Assembly (NCBI RefSeq): GCF_002119765.1
Contig: NZ_CP021112.1
Location: forward strand, 1,792,501-1,856,500
Reading direction: 5' to 3'
Length of the DNA: 64,000 bases
Source: Pseudorhodoplanes sinuspersici
GTDB taxonomy: Bacteria; Pseudomonadota; Alphaproteobacteria; Rhizobiales; Xanthobacteraceae
Positions 1 to 8,093 of the stretch are shown one piece after another; positions within the stretch are counted from its first letter, which is position 1; the number at the start of each line of letters is the position of its first letter. The notes beneath the pieces are model-generated. The model did not search any database. It was not told the origin of the DNA and was given only the letters and a program-made list of their open reading frames with translations. Made by a program: the position numbers and the translations under genes.

Positions 1-923
1 CATTTGTCGATCTCGCTCTGGATATAGGCGGCGAATTCCTCCGGCGTATTGCCGACCAGGATCGCGCCCTGACCCGCCAGCTTGTCCTTCACCTCGGCGG
101 CTTTAAGCGCGTCAACGGTGGCCTTGTGGAGCTTGGCAACCACTGCAGGCGGGGTTGCCGCCGGCACGACCATGCCATACCAGTTCTCGGCTTCGATCTG
201 CGGCAGGCCGACTTCGCCGGTGGTCGGCACCTCCGGCAGCGACGGTACGCGCTCGCGGCTACCGATCGCAATCGGCTTCACCTTGCCGGACCGCACCTGC
301 GGCAGCAGCACCGGGATATCGAGAAACACCATCTCCACCTGCTGGCCGATGATGTCATTCACCGCCGGGGCCGCACCCTTGTAGGGCACATGCACGATGT
401 CGATGCCGGCGGTGATCTTGAACAATTCGCCGGCAAGATGCGGCATGCTGCCCGGGCCGGTCGATGCGAAATTCAGTTTGCCGGGCTTCGACTTCGCCAA
501 CTCCAGCAGTTCCTTCATTGTTGACGCGGGCACGTTGTTAGCGACCACCAGCAATTCCGGCACTTTGGCGACCAGCGTGACCGGTTTCAGGTCCTTCAGC
601 GAGTCGTAAGGCACTTTCTGCTGCAGACTTTTGCTGATCGCGAGCGCACCGGCTGAGGTGATGGCGATCGTGTGCCCGTCCGGTTCGGCCTTGGCGACCG
701 CGTCGGTGCCGATCACGCCACCGGCGCCACCACGATTATCGATGACGATCGGCTGGCCGATCAGCTCCTGCATTTTCGCAGCGACCACGCGGGCGATGAT
801 GTCATTCGGTCCGCCTGGCGGGAATGGTACGATCAGCTTGATGGGTTTGGTTGGAAAATCCTGGGCATGAGCCAATGACGTGAGTGCAATGAATATTGCG
901 GCAATGCGCAGGAATGGCGACAT
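1..923 (-). CDS. TctC/Bug-type tripartite tricarboxylate transporter substrate-binding protein (3' end beyond window)
   Basis: Periplasmic solute-binding protein of the Bug/TctC family, which captures small carboxylates for a TctAB-type permease. The reading frame runs off the window start, so the C-terminus is missing; about 307 residues are visible, close to the whole family length of 320-330. The ATG at 921-923 follows a GGAGG-like site (AGGATTTG) and opens a signal peptide ending near ALTSLAHAQD. Family landmarks are visible: KPIKLIVPFPPGG after the signal peptide, GQPIVIDNRGGAGG, and TGPGSMPHLAGELF. No TctA/TctB membrane genes are seen in the window. It follows the flavin monooxygenase gene on the same strand, so it may supply that pathway's substrate (inference). 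The ligand cannot be read from sequence. Confidence 0.9.
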   Translation of the reverse strand, partial: MSPFLRIAAIFIALTSLAHAQDFPTKPIKLIVPFPPGGPNDIIARVVAAKMQELIGQPIVIDNRGGAGGVIGTDAVAKAEPDGHTIAITSAGALAISKSLQQKVPYDSLKDLKPVTLVAKVPELLVVANNVPASTMKELLELAKSKPGKLNFASTGPGSMPHLAGELFKITAGIDIVHVPYKGAAPAVNDIIGQQVEMVFLDIPVLLPQVRSGKVKPIAIGSRERVPSLPEVPTTGEVGLPQIEAENWYGMVVPAATPPAVVAKLHKATVDALKAAEVKDKLAGQGAILVGNTPEEFAAYIQSEIDK

Positions 924-1023
924 CAAATCCTCCAAAGTGTTCTTGTGATTATGCAGTGGCGTTCACGCCATCATGCCGTGCGCGTGCAGATTTGGCTAGC
1001 ACTGAGAGCAACGCCGGTTATTG

Positions 1024-1049
1024 CGCCCTCTCCCGCAAGGGGAGCGGGC
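1024..1049. repeat. short CCCTCTCCC/GGGGAG hairpin repeat
   Basis: A small inverted repeat (CTCCC, 5-nt loop, GGGAG) lies between the monooxygenase and TctC genes. A related hairpin occurs at 33133-33156. It resembles short repeats scattered in Bradyrhizobium-type genomes. It may attenuate transcription between the two genes, but there is no T-run. Confidence 0.35.
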
Positions 1050-1070
1050 ACAGTTATCAGGAGCGACGAT

Positions 1071-2246
1071 CTAAGCACTCGCCTGTTTCGCTGGCTGCCT
1101 GTCGGCCTTGCCGCGGAAGTAAGGGATCACATCCTTGGCGAACAATTCGGTGCTCTTGATCGTCAGTTCGTGTGGTAGCGTGCCGAATTGCATGGTCGGC
1201 AGGAGATAACCGAAGCCGATCTCTGCTTGGTACTTTTCGAGCTTCTCACGCAATGTCGTCGGGCTGCCGCACAGGAAGATCGCCTTTTCCATCAGGTCGT
1301 CGATGGTCTGCACGCCGCCGGACAATGTGCGCTTGGCAGCCATCACGCCCTGCATCGAGGCGAGAGACAGATAGCCTGGCGGAAGCAGCATCTCCTGCGG
1401 CATGCGCAACAGCTTGTTGAAGAAGAATTCGATATGCGGCTTGGCTTCGCGCCTGGCGATCTCGTCGGTTTCGGCGCAGTAAGTCGGAATCGCCCAGCCG
1501 ACATTCTCCGGTCCCGCTTGCCAGCCGTAGCGGTCGGCGGTCTCACGATACATCGCCATGTAGCGCGCCAACGCCTGCACCGGTGAGAAGGTTTGCAGAT
1601 AGGTGTACTTGCGATCGGGATGCGCGGCCCATTCGATGGTTTCGCGCGAGCCTTGCGAGGGAATCCAGACCGGCGGATGCGGCTGCTGATAAGGCCGCGG
1701 CCATACATTCACATAGTTGAAATGATAGTATTTGCCTTCGAACGCGAATGGTCCCGGTTTCGTCCAGCCCTGGATGATCAGGTCATGCGCTTCATGGAAG
1801 CGGTCGTGCGATTCCGCGGGGTTCGCACCCCAGGCGTGATATTCGGCACCGATGCCGCGCACAAAGCCGGCCACCAGCCGTCCGCCGGTGATGGTATCGA
1901 GCATGGCGAATTCTTCGGCGACGGTGAGCGGATTGTTGAGCAGCGGCAGTGCGCGGCCAAGCACGGCGATCTTGCAATTCTTCGTGCGCCGCGCGAGTGC
2001 GCCCGCCATCACGCCGGGGATCGGCATCATGCCATAGGCATTGGAATGATGCTCGTTCACGCAGATGCCGTCGAAGCCCATCGTGTCGGCATATTCGAGT
2101 TCATCGAGATAGCGGTTGTAGAGCTGATGGCCGATCTTCGGATCGTAATAGCTGTTCGGCAGCGTGACCCAGGCCGAGTTGTACTTTTTATCGTAGTCGG
2201 GATCGAGCGCCGCATAGGGCATCAGGTGGAAGAAGAAGAATTTCAT
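1071..2246 (-). CDS. LLM-class flavin-dependent monooxygenase (luciferase-like)
   Basis: A bacterial luciferase-like, FMN-dependent oxidoreductase of 391 residues. The family uses reduced flavin from a partner reductase to oxygenate organic substrates. The N-terminus MKFFFFHLMPY, the segment GFDGICVNEHHSNAYG, the LGRALPLLNNPLTVAEEFAMLD region and GRLVAGFVRG are typical of the TIM-barrel fold of this class. The ATG at 2246 is chosen because GGAG lies about 9 nt upstream; an in-frame GTG at 2261 overlaps that ribosome site and is less likely. It lies between an alpha/beta hydrolase and a TctC protein on the same strand, suggesting a small degradative unit: import, oxygenation, hydrolysis (inference). 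The substrate is unknown. Confidence 0.9.
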   Translation of the reverse strand: MKFFFFHLMPYAALDPDYDKKYNSAWVTLPNSYYDPKIGHQLYNRYLDELEYADTMGFDGICVNEHHSNAYGMMPIPGVMAGALARRTKNCKIAVLGRALPLLNNPLTVAEEFAMLDTITGGRLVAGFVRGIGAEYHAWGANPAESHDRFHEAHDLIIQGWTKPGPFAFEGKYYHFNYVNVWPRPYQQPHPPVWIPSQGSRETIEWAAHPDRKYTYLQTFSPVQALARYMAMYRETADRYGWQAGPENVGWAIPTYCAETDEIARREAKPHIEFFFNKLLRMPQEMLLPPGYLSLASMQGVMAAKRTLSGGVQTIDDLMEKAIFLCGSPTTLREKLEKYQAEIGFGYLLPTMQFGTLPHELTIKSTELFAKDVIPYFRGKADRQPAKQASA

Positions 2247-2277
2247 CGCTTGTTTCTCCACTGTGACACTATGTTTT

Positions 2278-2388
2278 GTCGCCGCCGCGAAAGCGGGGAC
2301 CTAGACGCCGAGACGGTTCGATGGATATTCGACCGTGTTTCATCATTTGGAACTGTGGTTATGGGTCCCCCGCTTTCGCGAGGACGAC
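2278..2388. repeat. composite REP-type palindromic element
   Basis: Two inward-facing copies of the palindrome gtcgtccCCGCGAAAGCGGGGACC(C) bracket about 60 bases: one arm at 2278-2303 and the inverted partner at 2362-2388 (TGGGTCCCCCGCTTTCGCG). It is the same form as the element occupied by the IS110 copy at 16.5-17.7 kb. It fills the gap between the hydrolase and monooxygenase genes. Confidence 0.8.
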
Positions 2389-2390
2389 AG

Positions 2391-3167
2391 CTAGTGGGTC
2401 TCGATAAACGACGTCATCAGTGCCGCCAGCTCATCCGCCTTTTCGATCTGCAGCGTATGGCCGGCATTTTTCATGATTTTGAGGCGCGAGCCGGGAATGA
2501 GTTGCTGGAAAGCCGTGCCGTAAGCGGGCGGGATCACCTTGTCGTCATCGCCCCAGACGATCAGCGTTGGCACGGTAATGCGATGTAGCCATTTGTGCAG
2601 ATCGGGATTGTAGAGCCGCGGCTGCCAGCCGAGGTTTGCGGTGGCAAGACGGTTCTTCATTTCGGCAAAGAGCTCATCGTCGGTCGGCGCCATGGCCAGC
2701 ATGGCTTCGGCGAAGCGCGGCTCATGGAAGATGTTGCGGATGAATTCCTCGCGCGACCACATGAAGATGTCGCCCTTGGGCTGGCCCTTCACATGGATGC
2801 CGGCGGCGCAGATCAGCGTCAGCGTCTTCAAGGCGCTGTCGTTGCGCACCGCGATTTCAGAGGCGATCCAGCCGCCAAGCGACACGCCGGCAAGATTGAC
2901 GCGCTGCAGTTTCAGGGCGTCGATCAGGTCGAGGTAGAAATAGGCGAGGTCGCCGATGTTATCGAGCCAGTCCGGCGTCTCCGACCCGCCGAAGCCCGGA
3001 TGCTCCGGAACGATTAGGTCGAAGCGCTGTGACAGCGCCTCCATGAAGGGTAGCCAGGCGGAGGCGCCGCGCGCGCCATGTAGAAAAAGCAGCTTTTCAC
3101 CGCTGCCGCCGCGCATGATCCGGACCTTGCATCCGGCGATCGTTTCGAAGTGTTCTTGATAGGGCAC
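2391..3167 (-). CDS. alpha/beta-fold hydrolase
   Basis: Alpha/beta hydrolase of 258 residues in the MhpC/epoxide-hydrolase-like group. The nucleophile elbow is GVSLGG, the acid is probably in VWGDDDKVIPP, and the histidine is in KNAGHTLQIE near the C-terminus. The oxyanion segment is LFLHGARGAS. The GTG at 3167 is preferred: GGGAGG sits 7 nt upstream, and the 17 codons before it lack a ribosome site. It is the first gene of the hydrolase, monooxygenase, TctC set, so it may cleave the oxygenated product (inference). A REP element separates it from the monooxygenase, so co-transcription is not certain. The exact ester or C-C bond substrate cannot be inferred. Confidence 0.88.
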   Translation of the reverse strand: MPYQEHFETIAGCKVRIMRGGSGEKLLFLHGARGASAWLPFMEALSQRFDLIVPEHPGFGGSETPDWLDNIGDLAYFYLDLIDALKLQRVNLAGVSLGGWIASEIAVRNDSALKTLTLICAAGIHVKGQPKGDIFMWSREEFIRNIFHEPRFAEAMLAMAPTDDELFAEMKNRLATANLGWQPRLYNPDLHKWLHRITVPTLIVWGDDDKVIPPAYGTAFQQLIPGSRLKIMKNAGHTLQIEKADELAALMTSFIETH

Positions 3168-3320
3168 GTTGTGACCTCCCGGTGCATCACCGTTAACGCG
3201 ATGCGGGCATGCCGCCAAGTGGTGGGCAACAGGAAGGAATTGCGCTATTCGGGCGTTAGCACCGTTTGCCGCTCATTCCCGCATCCGGGTCGGCGCTTTG
3301 CGCAGCCCGAGTGTAAACTC

Positions 3321-3365
3321 CAGCGGGAATCCAGACTGGGCCCCGCTTTCGCGGGGACGAGCGGA
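3321..3365. repeat. partial REP-type palindrome
   Basis: A fragment of the common REP family (GCGGGAATCCAG followed by CCCCGCTTTCGCGGGGACGA) lies upstream of hisE. The hairpin CCCCGC-TTTC-GCGGGG is perfect. Only the right half of the usual composite element is present. Confidence 0.75.
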
Positions 3366-3398
3366 GGGAAGGTGCTTGCGGATGCCCCGGAGACGAAC

Positions 3399-3734
3399 GT
3401 GCCAGCCGAAGCCAAAAATTTTACTCTCGAAGACCTCGCCCAGCGGGTGAAGGAGCGCGCGAAGGCCAGCGCGGAGGTGTCCTATACCCGCAAGCTGCTT
3501 GACAAGGGTGTGCCCCATTGCGCCAAGAAGTTCGGCGAAGAGGCGGTCGAAGTCGTATTGGCGGCGGTGGCTGAGGATCGCGAGCGGGTGATCTCGGAAG
3601 CAGCCGATGTCCTGTATCATCTCGTCGTGGTGCTGGAAGCGCGCGGCATTACGGTGTCCGAGGTGCAGGCTGAACTGGCAGGCCGCGTTGGCCAGTCCGG
3701 ATTGCAGGAAAAGGCCTCACGGCCGCGCGAATAA
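3399..3734 (+). CDS. hisE: phosphoribosyl-ATP pyrophosphatase
   Basis: HisE hydrolyses phosphoribosyl-ATP to phosphoribosyl-AMP in histidine synthesis. The product is 111 residues, close to the usual 105-110. The MazG-like metal-binding helices are visible as [24 protein letters not shown] and [15 protein letters not shown], with the EExxE and ExxD acidic ligands. The GTG at 3399 is chosen because GGAG ends 6 nt upstream and [13 protein letters not shown] begins the family alignment; longer in-frame starts would add sequence derived from the upstream REP repeat. It precedes coaA by 35 nt on the same strand, a pairing common in Rhizobiales, but the other his genes that usually lie just upstream are not here. 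Confidence 0.95.
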   Translation: MPAEAKNFTLEDLAQRVKERAKASAEVSYTRKLLDKGVPHCAKKFGEEAVEVVLAAVAEDRERVISEAADVLYHLVVVLEARGITVSEVQAELAGRVGQSGLQEKASRPRE

Positions 3735-3769
3735 GAATTCAGCAGCCGGAAAACGCGGCTCAAGAGCGA

Positions 3770-4726
3770 ATGATGGAACAGCGTATCGAACCGGAAGTGT
3801 CGCCTTATCGCAGCTTCAGCCGTGCCGAATGGGCCGCGCTGCGCGCCGATACGCCGATGACCTTGAACCCGGAAGAGGTCGCGGTGCTGCGTTCGATGCA
3901 CGACCGCCTGGACATGGAGGAGGTCGAGCACATCTATCTGCCGCTGTCGCGCCTGTTGTCGATGTATGTCGCGGCGTCGCAGCGGCTGTTTCGCGTGCAG
4001 CAAAGCTTTCTCGGCACCGAGGATTCGAAGGTGCCCTACATCATCGGCGTGGCCGGCTCGGTCGCCGTCGGCAAGTCCACGACGGCCCGTGTGCTGCAGG
4101 CGCTGCTCGCCCGCTGGCCGAATACGCCGAAGGTCGATCTCGTGACGACGGATGGCTTTCTCTATCCGAACGCGGTGCTGGAACGCGAAGCGCTGATGGA
4201 GAGGAAAGGCTTTCCGGAAAGCTATGACCTGCCGGAGTTGTTGCGCTTCTTGTCAGGCATCAAGGCTGGCCGCCGGCCGATGCGCGCGCCGATCTATTCG
4301 CACATCGTCTACGACGTCGTGCCCAATGAATGGATCGAGATCGACCGGCCGGACATCCTGATCGTCGAAGGCTTGAACGTGCTGCAGACCGGCCGTCCGC
4401 CGAAGGATGGCAAGGCGGTGCCGTTCGTGTCCGACTTTTTCGATTTCTCGGTTTACATCGATGCGACGGACGACGTGCTCGAGCGCTGGTATGTGGAACG
4501 CTTCCTGGCGCTGCGGCTCACCGCATTCCGCGATCCGATGTCGTACTTCCATCGCTATTCGCGGCTGTCGGACGATGAAGCGGTCGCGACCGCGAAGAGC
4601 ATCTGGAACCGAATCAACCTTCTCAATCTGCAAGAGAATATCCTGCCGACGCGGCTGCGCGCCGATCTGATCCTGACCAAGAACGCGCAGCATCTGATCG
4701 ACGAGGTCGCGCTGCGAAGGTTGTGA
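3770..4726 (+). CDS. coaA: type I pantothenate kinase
   Basis: CoaA phosphorylates pantothenate, the first and controlling step of coenzyme A synthesis. The 318-residue product matches the family length. The P-loop [15 protein letters not shown] is at about residues 95-110, followed by DGFLYPN and the substrate region RKGFPESYD. The conserved [11 protein letters not shown] and IVEGLNVLQ segments are also present. Two adjacent ATG codons (3770 and 3773) could serve as start. It follows hisE by 35 nt and is probably co-transcribed. The gene ends before a REP palindrome that separates it from convergent olsB. Confidence 0.97.
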   Translation: MMEQRIEPEVSPYRSFSRAEWAALRADTPMTLNPEEVAVLRSMHDRLDMEEVEHIYLPLSRLLSMYVAASQRLFRVQQSFLGTEDSKVPYIIGVAGSVAVGKSTTARVLQALLARWPNTPKVDLVTTDGFLYPNAVLEREALMERKGFPESYDLPELLRFLSGIKAGRRPMRAPIYSHIVYDVVPNEWIEIDRPDILIVEGLNVLQTGRPPKDGKAVPFVSDFFDFSVYIDATDDVLERWYVERFLALRLTAFRDPMSYFHRYSRLSDDEAVATAKSIWNRINLLNLQENILPTRLRADLILTKNAQHLIDEVALRRL

Positions 4727-4753
4727 GAATGCTTTCGGGCTGGGTTCACTCTG

Positions 4754-4825
4754 TCCGTTCATTCCCGCGTAAGCGGGAATCCGGGATCTTGACTCTGGGT
4801 CCCGCTTTCGCGGGGACGAACGGGA
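4754..4825. repeat. REP composite between convergent coaA and olsB
   Basis: Two different hairpins in series: CATTCCCGCGTAAGCGGGAAT, then GGTCCCGCTTTCGCGGGGAC, flanked by TCCGTTC and GAACGGGA, which are themselves inverted. It occupies the gap between two convergent genes and could act as a two-way terminator, although there are no T-runs. Confidence 0.8.
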
Positions 4826-4836
4826 TCCATTCGAAT

Positions 4837-5766
4837 TCAAGCCGCGTGGCGGTCGGCCTCGACGCCGAAATGCTCGATATAGCGCGCGTTGATGGCTGAC
4901 ACCGGCAGCACGATCAGCACGTCGGTGGTGCCGAACTGATAATCGATGACGGCGCCATCACCGACGAAGGCGCCGAGCCGCAGATAGCCTTTGACCAGCG
5001 GCGGCAAAGTACGCAGCGCCGCACGCTGATCGATCGATGCGCGGGACATGCGGTTCATGTCGATGCGGCGTTCCGGCTTCGCCTGCGCGCGCCAGATCTC
5101 CGGCGCCTGCGCGAAGTGATGCAAGAACGAGAGCGGCAAGGACAGGGCATAGGGATCGATGCCGTCGAGGCTAGCGCAGCCGAGCAGCACATCGAATTTG
5201 TTGCGCACCACATAGGCCCAGATGCCATGCCACAACAGCTCGACCGTACGCTTGTTGCGATAGGGCAGGAGAACACAGGAGCGGCCGAGTTCGAGAAATT
5301 TCAGATGGCGATGGCGCGATACCAGCGCGCCGACATCGAATTCGTTCGCGGTGTAGAAGCCGTCATGGGCATCGGCGACATCCTGACGGAGCAGGCGATA
5401 GGTGCCGACAACGGACGGGCCGAGCGGTGTACGATGCGCGTGGTCGACGACCAGAAGGTGATCACAAATGGCATCGAAGGCATCCGAATCGCGTTGCAGG
5501 ATGCGTGCGCCAATGGTCGCTGAGGCCTCGCCTTCTTCAAAGAACACACGATAGCGCAGCCGCTGCGCACGACGAATATCGGCGGCGCTGCTCGCGAGGC
5601 GCACTTCCAGCGTGCCGAGCCGGCCGAGTGTTGCCGTTTCGCCCGCCAGAGCTTTGAACCTGTTATTTTCGCCGCGCCGTGGTCTGGCCGTCTCATCCAC
5701 GAAGGAGGGCATTGGCCAGATACGGCCAAATAACCGGCGGTGTGACGTGAAGGTCTGGCTTTGCAT
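4837..5766 (-). CDS. olsB: L-ornithine N-alpha-acyltransferase (OlsB-like)
   Basis: GNAT-fold acyltransferase resembling OlsB, which transfers a 3-hydroxyacyl group from acyl carrier protein to ornithine to make lyso-ornithine lipid. The protein is 309 residues. Features include the start of the acyltransferase domain at LEVRLASSAADIRRAQRLRYRVFF, the CDHLLVVD strand, VVGTYRLLRQD, and LELGRSCVLLPYRNKRTVELLW. The long C-terminal part (PPLVKGYLRLGAFVGDGAVID) is typical. An internal ATG at 5712 (MPSFVDETARP) is an alternative start; neither has a strong ribosome site. No olsA is adjacent. Together with pmtA at 29.4 kb it fits the membrane-lipid repertoire of Hyphomicrobiales. It could alternatively be a related N-acyl amino-acid synthase. 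Confidence 0.85.
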   Translation of the reverse strand: MQSQTFTSHRRLFGRIWPMPSFVDETARPRRGENNRFKALAGETATLGRLGTLEVRLASSAADIRRAQRLRYRVFFEEGEASATIGARILQRDSDAFDAICDHLLVVDHAHRTPLGPSVVGTYRLLRQDVADAHDGFYTANEFDVGALVSRHRHLKFLELGRSCVLLPYRNKRTVELLWHGIWAYVVRNKFDVLLGCASLDGIDPYALSLPLSFLHHFAQAPEIWRAQAKPERRIDMNRMSRASIDQRAALRTLPPLVKGYLRLGAFVGDGAVIDYQFGTTDVLIVLPVSAINARYIEHFGVEADRHAA

Positions 5767-5862
5767 GCAAGGCCCTGCCCGGCCAAGGGACCAAATCTGA
5801 TCAAGCCGCGTGCCAGTAGAAAGCGCTTTTTCCCAACCGTTTTGTGACAGCGTGTGGCGCGT

Positions 5863-7854
5863 CTATGCCGCCATGGCGCGGGGATAGATCTCCACAATGG
5901 CGGCGAGCTTTTCGCGGTCCAGTGGTTTGGTCAGGAAATTGTCCATGCCCGCGGCCATGCAGGCATCGCGGATATCGGCGGAGACATTCGCGGTCAGTGC
6001 GACGATTGGTGTGTGCCGCGCGCCACTTGCACCCTCCAGCGCGCGGATGCGGCGTGTGGCTTCAAGGCCGTCGATGCCGCTCATCCGCAGATCCATCAGA
6101 ATGAGATCGAAGGGCTCGCCGGCTGTGTGGGCGGCCAGGAATGAATCCATCGCCGCATCGCCGCTGGCGACAACGGTCGGGCGATGATCAAGCTTCTGCA
6201 ACAACGCGCGCGTGAGCAGCGCATTGATTTCGTTGTCCTCGGCAACAAGGATCGATAGTCCCTTGGAATGGTCGCGCCGGCCGTGCGGAGCATCGGTTGG
6301 GAGGCTGTCGCTCAGCTTGGCAAAGCCGTCGCTGTTCAGGCGCATGCGTTCCGCAAGTGACGCGGCCCGCACCGGCTTCACCAGATAGCCGGTGAAACCG
6401 TTCGCTTTCAGGCCGTCCAATTCGCTGCGCGCGGCTGGGGTGATGGTGACAAGACGGCACGGCACCGAACGTGTTGCGGCCAGCAAGGTCCCGATTGCAT
6501 CCGCGCTCACGGCGTGATCGATCAGGATTGCGCTCCAGTCCTGCTCGGGCAGCAAAGCCATGGCCACCGCTTCATTCGGCGCAATGGCAACGCGGGCGCC
6601 CCATCGCGTCAGGCGGCGTGCGATCAACGGCGCCTCGATCGATGATGGCGCAACGATCATCACCGTTCGCCCAGCAAGGGCAGGCGCGGCGAACGTCTTT
6701 GTCTCGTCGGCCTCGTCCGGTGCCGGCAACGGAACGGCCACTTCGAACAATGCGCCTTCGCCGGGGACGCTTTCCACCGAAATGCGCCCCTGCATGCCTT
6801 CGACGATGCGTTTGGAGATGGCAAGCCCAAGGCCGGTGCCGTCGGCGTGGCCGATGCCGGCCTCGCCCTGTTCGAATTCCCGGAAGATTTTGGCCTGCTC
6901 GTCCGGCGTGATGCCGACGCCGGTGTCTTGCACCTTGAACAGAACCTCGCCCGGCAGGGCACCCGGTTCGACCACGATGGCGACGCCCCCCTTGTCGGTG
7001 AATTTGATAGCATTGCCGGCGAGATTCATCAGCACCTGACGCAGTCGTGTCTGATCGCCGATAACGCGTGCAGGCAGGCGCTCGTCGATATCGCTGGCGA
7101 TTTCGAGCCCCTTGGCCTGCGCGCGCGTGGCGAGGAGTTCGGCGACATCCTCGATCATCGCGCCCAGCGCAAAGGGGCGCGCCTCAAGATCAATGCGGCC
7201 GGCCTCGATCTTCGAGAAGTCGAGGATCTCTTCGATCAGCGACAGCAGCGTTTCGCCCGAAGTCTTCACGGCACGGGTATAGGTCGTTTGTTCTGGCGTG
7301 AGACGCGTATCAAGCAGGAGATCGGCCATGCCGATGATGCCGTTCAGCGGCGTGCGGATCTCGTGCGACACCGTCGCAAGGAAGCGTGATTTTGCCCGGC
7401 TTGCGGCTTCCGCCTGATCGCGCGCTTCCGCCAATGCACTTTCGGTCAAGGCTGACTCGCGGCTTCGTTGCCCGATCATCTCGTCTTGCGAGACGAGAAA
7501 TGCGCGCGTGCGCTCGTCGGCCTCATGCATGTGCCAGATACGATCCGACAATTCTTCGTTGTGCTGTTTTGTCTGACGGACATCGGCACGCAGCTGGCGA
7601 TTGCGATAGAGAAGGACGGCCAGCGCAACGCAGGCAATCGCGAATAAGCCGGAAATGCCGATGGCAAAAGCGGCAGGGTCGTATGTCACAACGCCACTCG
7701 TGGCGCCGATCATGAATCCGGTGACAACCCAGAATCCGGCGAGCAACAGAAAAGCCATCCGCGTAAAGCGGAACAGCAAGCTGCGCACCCGCACCCCATT
7801 CACCGGCATGCCCGACACCCCGTTCGCGACGCTCGTTGTTTTCCTTGAGAGCAC
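5863..7854 (-). CDS. hybrid sensor histidine kinase / response regulator
   Basis: Membrane-bound hybrid kinase of about 663 residues. Two transmembrane helices (about 33-52 and 60-82) are followed by a coiled linker, a HisKA domain with phospho-acceptor [20 protein letters not shown] (near 164), and an HATPase domain with [16 protein letters not shown] and [10 protein letters not shown]. Two receiver-like domains follow. The first (about 395-510) lacks the acidic pair at its start (TVMIVAPSS) though it keeps D in LIDHA and K in LVKP. The second has a full site ([26 protein letters not shown]). There is no periplasmic sensor domain. The GTG at 7854 has no clear ribosome site; ATG 7809 is an alternative. 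No cognate regulator gene is adjacent. Confidence 0.9.
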   Translation of the reverse strand: MLSRKTTSVANGVSGMPVNGVRVRSLLFRFTRMAFLLLAGFWVVTGFMIGATSGVVTYDPAAFAIGISGLFAIACVALAVLLYRNRQLRADVRQTKQHNEELSDRIWHMHEADERTRAFLVSQDEMIGQRSRESALTESALAEARDQAEAASRAKSRFLATVSHEIRTPLNGIIGMADLLLDTRLTPEQTTYTRAVKTSGETLLSLIEEILDFSKIEAGRIDLEARPFALGAMIEDVAELLATRAQAKGLEIASDIDERLPARVIGDQTRLRQVLMNLAGNAIKFTDKGGVAIVVEPGALPGEVLFKVQDTGVGITPDEQAKIFREFEQGEAGIGHADGTGLGLAISKRIVEGMQGRISVESVPGEGALFEVAVPLPAPDEADETKTFAAPALAGRTVMIVAPSSIEAPLIARRLTRWGARVAIAPNEAVAMALLPEQDWSAILIDHAVSADAIGTLLAATRSVPCRLVTITPAARSELDGLKANGFTGYLVKPVRAASLAERMRLNSDGFAKLSDSLPTDAPHGRRDHSKGLSILVAEDNEINALLTRALLQKLDHRPTVVASGDAAMDSFLAAHTAGEPFDLILMDLRMSGIDGLEATRRIRALEGASGARHTPIVALTANVSADIRDACMAAGMDNFLTKPLDREKLAAIVEIYPRAMAA

Positions 7855-8032
7855 GAGCTTTCGGAAAAACGGTTCCGCTTTCCCGGATCGTGCTCTGGAG
7901 ACGGCGCCATTTGTCTTTGCGGAGAGTGACGAAAAGGGATTGCGATAGCCCTTAATCCCCGCACGGACGGCTCAGCGTGTGCGCCGGCGGTTAACCGTGC
8001 CTCTCGAAAATATCTAAAATTTTATGGGTCTT

Positions 8033-8086
8033 AGAGCGTTTTCGAGGGAAGTGGACACCGGTTCGCGTGAAGAAAACGCGCCAACA
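8033..8086. repeat. dispersed palindromic repeat (AGCGTTTTCGAG... family)
   Basis: An imperfect palindrome beginning GAGCGTTTTCGAGGGAAGTG and ending GTGAAGAAAACGCG. A second copy lies at 23259-23314 between hrcA and grpE, about 90% identical by eye. Similar units are abundant in Bradyrhizobiaceae-type genomes. This copy sits just downstream of comM. Confidence 0.8.
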
Positions 8087-8093
8087 CAGAAAG

